A DNA stretch of 8,947 bases, from NCBI GenBank assembly GCA_016871135.1, contig VFZQ01000172.1, positions 1 through 8,947 on the forward strand, in the 5' to 3' direction. The notes below the pieces were generated by a model. It searched no databases. It was not told the DNA's origin and worked only from the letters and a program-made list of their open reading frames with translations. The number at the start of each line of letters is the position of its first letter. The first letter of the stretch is position 1. The DNA is from Acidobacteriota bacterium. GTDB lineage: Bacteria > Acidobacteriota > Terriglobia > Bryobacterales > Bryobacteraceae. The position numbers were made by a program, and so were the translations under genes. Of this stretch, positions 6,579 to 8,947 are shown piece after piece.

Positions 6579-7681
6579 GCGAACTGTTCGAAGAACCGCC
6601 AGGACGATTCGGCGCAGCGATCCCAGCGGTACTCTTGCGCCTTTGCGAGGCCGATGGCGGATTTTTCGGCGCGCAAGGATTCGGAAGTCAGAAGCTTGTC
6701 GAGCCCGTCGCGGATCGCGGCGGGGCTGCGGAGATCGACGTGTACGGCGCTATCGCCGGAGATCTCGGGCAGGCACGAGTTGTTCGACGTGAGCAGCGGC
6801 ACACCGGCGGCCATGGCCTGCGCGACTGGAAAGCCAAAGCCTTCGTAGAGCGACGGGTAGGCAAAAACCGTGGCGGCCTTGGTGAGACCGGGAAGATCTT
6901 TTTCCGGCACGTATCCGAGGTAGCGAACGCCAGGGAGGCCGGAAAGAATTCGCTTCGAAGTGGTGCTCGCGGCCCAGCCCATCGGGCCGGCAAAGACGAG
7001 TTCGACATCGGCTCGGACGGATTCGGGCAAGAGCAAGAAGGCGTCGAGCAAGGCATCGAGATTCTTGCGCGGTTCGACGGTTCCGACGTGGAGGATGAAC
7101 GGTTTGTTCAGCTTGAGGCGCGCGCGAACGCGCTCGGCGTCGGCGGCGGTTACTTCGAAAAACGACGGCGGCACGCCGGAGTAAATCGTGACGATCTTCT
7201 CGGGCTTGATGTTCAGCAGGCGGATTGCATCCTGGCGGGTGTTTTCGCTCACGGAGATGAGTCCATCGGCGCGGGTAAGGATGCGTTCGGCGAAGCGCTG
7301 GTCGGCCTTGATGTTGGCCGGCGTGTGGAACTCCGGCGTCAGCCAGCAGGTCATATCATGCACGGTTGCTGTGAGCGCCATGCCGGGCAAACCGCCATGC
7401 ACCTGATTGGTGACGTGAAAGACGTTGGCCTTGCCGGCGGCGATACGGCGAGGCGCCGTGAAACGATTCGACGCGAGCAGCCAGGCAATGCGGGGCGCCG
7501 TGTGCAAGAGGCTCATCACGGAGCCTTCATGCGTGAGATCGCCGATCGAACCGATGAACGGGTAGCCGTCCACCGAATTCAGGCCCGCGCTGCGCTGGAG
7601 CGCCTGGATCCAATGGTAGAGATAGTTTTTTACGCCCGCGCTGCGAAGCAGGAGCGGGGATGCATCGACTGAGACACGCAT
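6575..7681 (-). CDS. GT4 family glycosyltransferase (GT-B fold)
   Basis: A 368-residue GT-B glycosyltransferase that transfers a sugar from a nucleotide donor to an acceptor, probably in surface-polysaccharide synthesis. The N-terminal acceptor domain includes the Gly-containing loop near residues 14-20 and TVHDMTCW (106-113). The C-terminal donor domain starts at ILHVGTVEPRKNLDALLDAF (196-215) with phosphate-contacting R205 and K206, and continues to YPSLYEGFGFPVAQAMAAGVP (275-295). The usual E-x7-E motif is E280-x7-Q288 here: the second acidic residue is Gln (CAG, plus 6818-6820). LPEISGDSAVHVD (304-316) is also typical. Length is normal. No signal peptide is seen, so it should act at the cytoplasmic face. 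It is the first gene of the minus-strand cluster, starting opposite the DinB gene across an 83-bp gap; the ribosome binding site is weak. The sugar and acceptor cannot be named from sequence. Confidence 0.95.
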   Translation of the reverse strand: MRVSVDASPLLLRSAGVKNYLYHWIQALQRSAGLNSVDGYPFIGSIGDLTHEGSVMSLLHTAPRIAWLLASNRFTAPRRIAAGKANVFHVTNQVHGGLPGMALTATVHDMTCWLTPEFHTPANIKADQRFAERILTRADGLISVSENTRQDAIRLLNIKPEKIVTIYSGVPPSFFEVTAADAERVRARLKLNKPFILHVGTVEPRKNLDALLDAFLLLPESVRADVELVFAGPMGWAASTTSKRILSGLPGVRYLGYVPEKDLPGLTKAATVFAYPSLYEGFGFPVAQAMAAGVPLLTSNNSCLPEISGDSAVHVDLRSPAAIRDGLDKLLTSESLRAEKSAIGLAKAQEYRWDRCAESSWRFFEQFA

Positions 7682-7764
7682 TGGGAACGAACTACCGGAG
7701 TTCTTGTATCCTAGCGCATTTTCGTGAACGCGCGATCTATTTTTTCGATTGCTACGATGGCAAC
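7682..7764. promoter_or_regulatory. Divergent intergenic region between the GT4 and DinB genes
   Basis: This 83-bp gap must hold the promoters for the minus-strand four-gene cluster and for the plus-strand DinB gene. It is more AT-rich than the flanking genes, with a TTGTATCCTAG stretch at 7705-7715 and a T-run at 7739-7745. I could not place a convincing -35/-10 pair on either strand, so exact promoters are not called. Confidence 0.4.
7689..7703. repeat. Short inverted repeat GAACT-n5-AGTTC
   Basis: Two perfect 5-base arms (GAACT and AGTTC) are separated by ACCGG. The repeat sits 8 bases upstream of the GT4 start codon. It could be an operator half-site pair or a small hairpin near the ribosome binding site of the GT4 message; an arm length of five can also occur by chance. 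Confidence 0.35.
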
Positions 7765-8232
7765 ATGAATCCCTACGCCAAATTCATCGACGGACAAGAA
7801 CCCCAATCGGTGATCGCGGAAACGGCGGGGCGGTTACATGCGATCGCCAGAACGATCGGACCGGCCGGATGGGAACGCCGGCCGGAAGAGGGAAAGTGGA
7901 ACGCGAGAGAGATCGTCGCGCATCTCGCGGATACCGAAATCGTCTTCGCGATGCGACTGCGGCAGACGCTGGCCGAACCGCACCATGTGATCCAGCCGTT
8001 CGATCAAGACGCCTGGGCCGCACATTACGATGCCTACGACATGGGTACGGCTCTCGAAGTGTTCGCGCGTATCCGGGACTGGAATCTTCAGTTACTGGCC
8101 GCCGCGCCGGCAGAGTCGATGTCGAAACCCGTGACACACCCCGAGCGCGGCACGATGACGTTCGGCACAATCGTCGATAAGATGGCCGGACACGACCTCA
8201 ACCATATTGCGCAGTTGGAGGCGCTGGCGTAA
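7765..8232 (+). CDS. DinB superfamily protein (DinB_2-like, four-helix bundle)
   Basis: A 155-residue protein of the DinB/YfiT-like metalloenzyme fold. The three His residues that bind the metal in this fold are visible: H53 in EIVAHLADTE, and H143 and H147 in AGHDLNHIAQLEAL near the C-terminus. GKWNAREIVAHLADTE (43-58) is the diagnostic segment. Members include thiol-dependent transferases such as those using bacillithiol or mycothiol, but most, including this one, have no assigned substrate. No signal peptide or membrane helix is seen, so it is cytoplasmic. The start at 7765 is chosen because the fold begins right after it. The open frame extends upstream to an ATG at 7660 inside the opposing GT4 gene, but that extra sequence has no family character. 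The gene stands alone, divergent from the GT4 cluster. There is no obvious Shine-Dalgarno sequence. Confidence 0.9.
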   Translation: MNPYAKFIDGQEPQSVIAETAGRLHAIARTIGPAGWERRPEEGKWNAREIVAHLADTEIVFAMRLRQTLAEPHHVIQPFDQDAWAAHYDAYDMGTALEVFARIRDWNLQLLAAAPAESMSKPVTHPERGTMTFGTIVDKMAGHDLNHIAQLEALA

Positions 8233-8316
8233 CTCGCTTTGCGCCGCGCGCATTCCGCACGCCGAGTCCGAGCGACGTGATCCGCGTTTTAGCGAATAGG
8301 GCAAGCATCAATGGGG

Positions 8317-8322
8317 TAGAAT
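8317..8322 (+). promoter_or_regulatory. Candidate -10 element (TAGAAT) before the cytochrome gene
   Basis: TAGAAT (one mismatch to TATAAT) lies within GGGGTAGAATG directly before the gene. If used, transcription would start near 8329-8330, exactly at the second in-frame ATG (8330), giving a leaderless or nearly leaderless message. No clear -35 is seen. The other 84 bases of the 8233-8320 gap show no terminator with a U-tract and no RNA gene. Confidence 0.35.
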
Positions 8323-8947
8323 GCGAGTCATGCTTCGATACCTATTGGCGTCTGTTGCAATCGCACAGGCCGGCGCGGTTAGTTTTCACAAAGACGTGAT
8401 GCCAATCTTACAGGCGAAGTGCCACGGGTGTCACCGGCCGGGCGAGGCGGCGCCGATGTCGTTTCTGTCGTATTCGTCGACGCGGCCGTTTGCAAAGGCG
8501 ATGCGCGAGGCGGTGCTAGCCAAACGCATGCCGCCGTGGTCGGCCGAGGCGCCGCACGGGACGTTTCGAAACGATCCGTCGTTGACTTCGGGTGAAATCG
8601 AAACGATTGTGAAATGGGCCGACGGAGGGGCGAAGGAAGGAGATCCGAAACAGGCGCCGCCCGCCGTGGCGTTCGTCGATGGATGGAACATCGGTAAACC
8701 GGACGTGATCTTCACCATGCCCGAACCGTATGAAGTTCCGGCGAGCGGCGTGATCGACTATCAGTTCATCATCGTGCCGACTGGGTTAAAAGATGATAAG
8801 TGGGTGAAGGCGGTCGAGATTCGTCCGGGTCGCCGCGATGTGGTTCATCACGCGATCGCATTCGTGCGGCCGCCGGGATCGAAGTGGCTCCGCGAGGCGA
8901 AGTCCGGCGTGCCGTATGCGAAGCATCCGCAGGAGTCGACGACGCCG
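8321..8947 (+). CDS. Secreted cytochrome c / copper type II monooxygenase-like protein, 3' partial
   Basis: The frame is open from 8321 to the window end (209 codons) and continues beyond it. Residues 1-19 form a short signal peptide (hydrophobic LLASVAIAQAGA), so the product is exported. A heme c site follows at once: CHGCH with C34, C37 and H38, then RPGEAAPMSF and later MPPW, as in the single-heme domains found in Acidobacteriota and Planctomycetes. Downstream, VVHHAIAFVRPPGS with H176-H177 resembles the His-His copper site of ascorbate-dependent (PHM/DBM-type) monooxygenases. The likely role is a periplasmic redox protein or oxidase, with electrons passing between heme and copper; the substrate is unknown. 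Two in-frame ATGs compete as start: 8321 and 8330. The second leaves MLRYLLASV as a good signal start and would fit the TAGAAT element, while the first has GGGG only four bases upstream. Confidence 0.85.
   Translation, partial: MRVMLRYLLASVAIAQAGAVSFHKDVMPILQAKCHGCHRPGEAAPMSFLSYSSTRPFAKAMREAVLAKRMPPWSAEAPHGTFRNDPSLTSGEIETIVKWADGGAKEGDPKQAPPAVAFVDGWNIGKPDVIFTMPEPYEVPASGVIDYQFIIVPTGLKDDKWVKAVEIRPGRRDVVHHAIAFVRPPGSKWLREAKSGVPYAKHPQESTTP

Noticed and set aside
6635..7672. 345-codon plus-strand open frame opposite the GT4 gene
   Set aside because: It is the complement of a clear GT4 gene, has no recognisable motif, and reflects high GC in the third codon position.
8233..8320. ACTCG...CGAGT inverted repeat after the DinB gene as a terminator
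   Set aside because: The arms are five bases with a loop of about 30 and no U-tract follows.

Overview
The window looks like chromosomal DNA from a GC-rich soil-type bacterium, most likely an Acidobacteriota member of the Solibacter/Bryobacteraceae kind. This is inferred from gene content, since no rRNA or other marker gene is present. The clues are a membrane Ser/Thr kinase with a C-terminal PD40 (TolB-like) propeller, a DinB-fold enzyme, a formylglycine sulfatase with a Tat signal, and a cytochrome c protein carrying a copper-monooxygenase-like His-His motif.

Layout. (1) Plus strand, 2-2346: the 3' part of an M20 metallopeptidase/deacylase gene, cut by the left window edge, overlaps by 46 bp with a Tat-exported sulfatase gene. 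(2) Minus strand, 7681 down to 2533: GT4 glycosyltransferase, then a multi-pass HGSNAT_cat/DUF1624 membrane protein, a MaoC-type hot-dog hydratase, and a PD40 Ser/Thr kinase. The first two junctions are 4-bp stop/start overlaps (GTGA and ATGA). The kinase starts 21 bp after the hydratase stop, so the four genes read as one transcription unit. (3) An 83-bp divergent intergenic region. (4) Plus strand: a DinB-superfamily gene (7765-8232), then the 5' part of a secreted CxxCH cytochrome/copper-monooxygenase-like gene that runs off the right edge.

The most notable observation is at the end of the kinase gene. Its annotated stop (TAA, plus-strand 2533-2535) is followed in the same frame by 60 further open codons and then a TAG at 2350-2352, three bases from the end of the convergent sulfatase gene. 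These codons spell a typical tail for this kinase family: a PRPW segment, an FDLSPDEKEV strand, and a terminal LLLNFADELRRRLP helix. The gene therefore appears to have acquired one in-frame nonsense codon (or a base-call error), leaving the tail stranded behind it.

Together the genes suggest cell-surface or extracellular carbohydrate work (sulfatase, glycosyltransferase, possible membrane acetyltransferase) beside a signalling kinase. No substrate is proved by the sequence. I see no CRISPR array, insertion sequence, tRNA or rRNA, and no clear evidence of a wholly new system.
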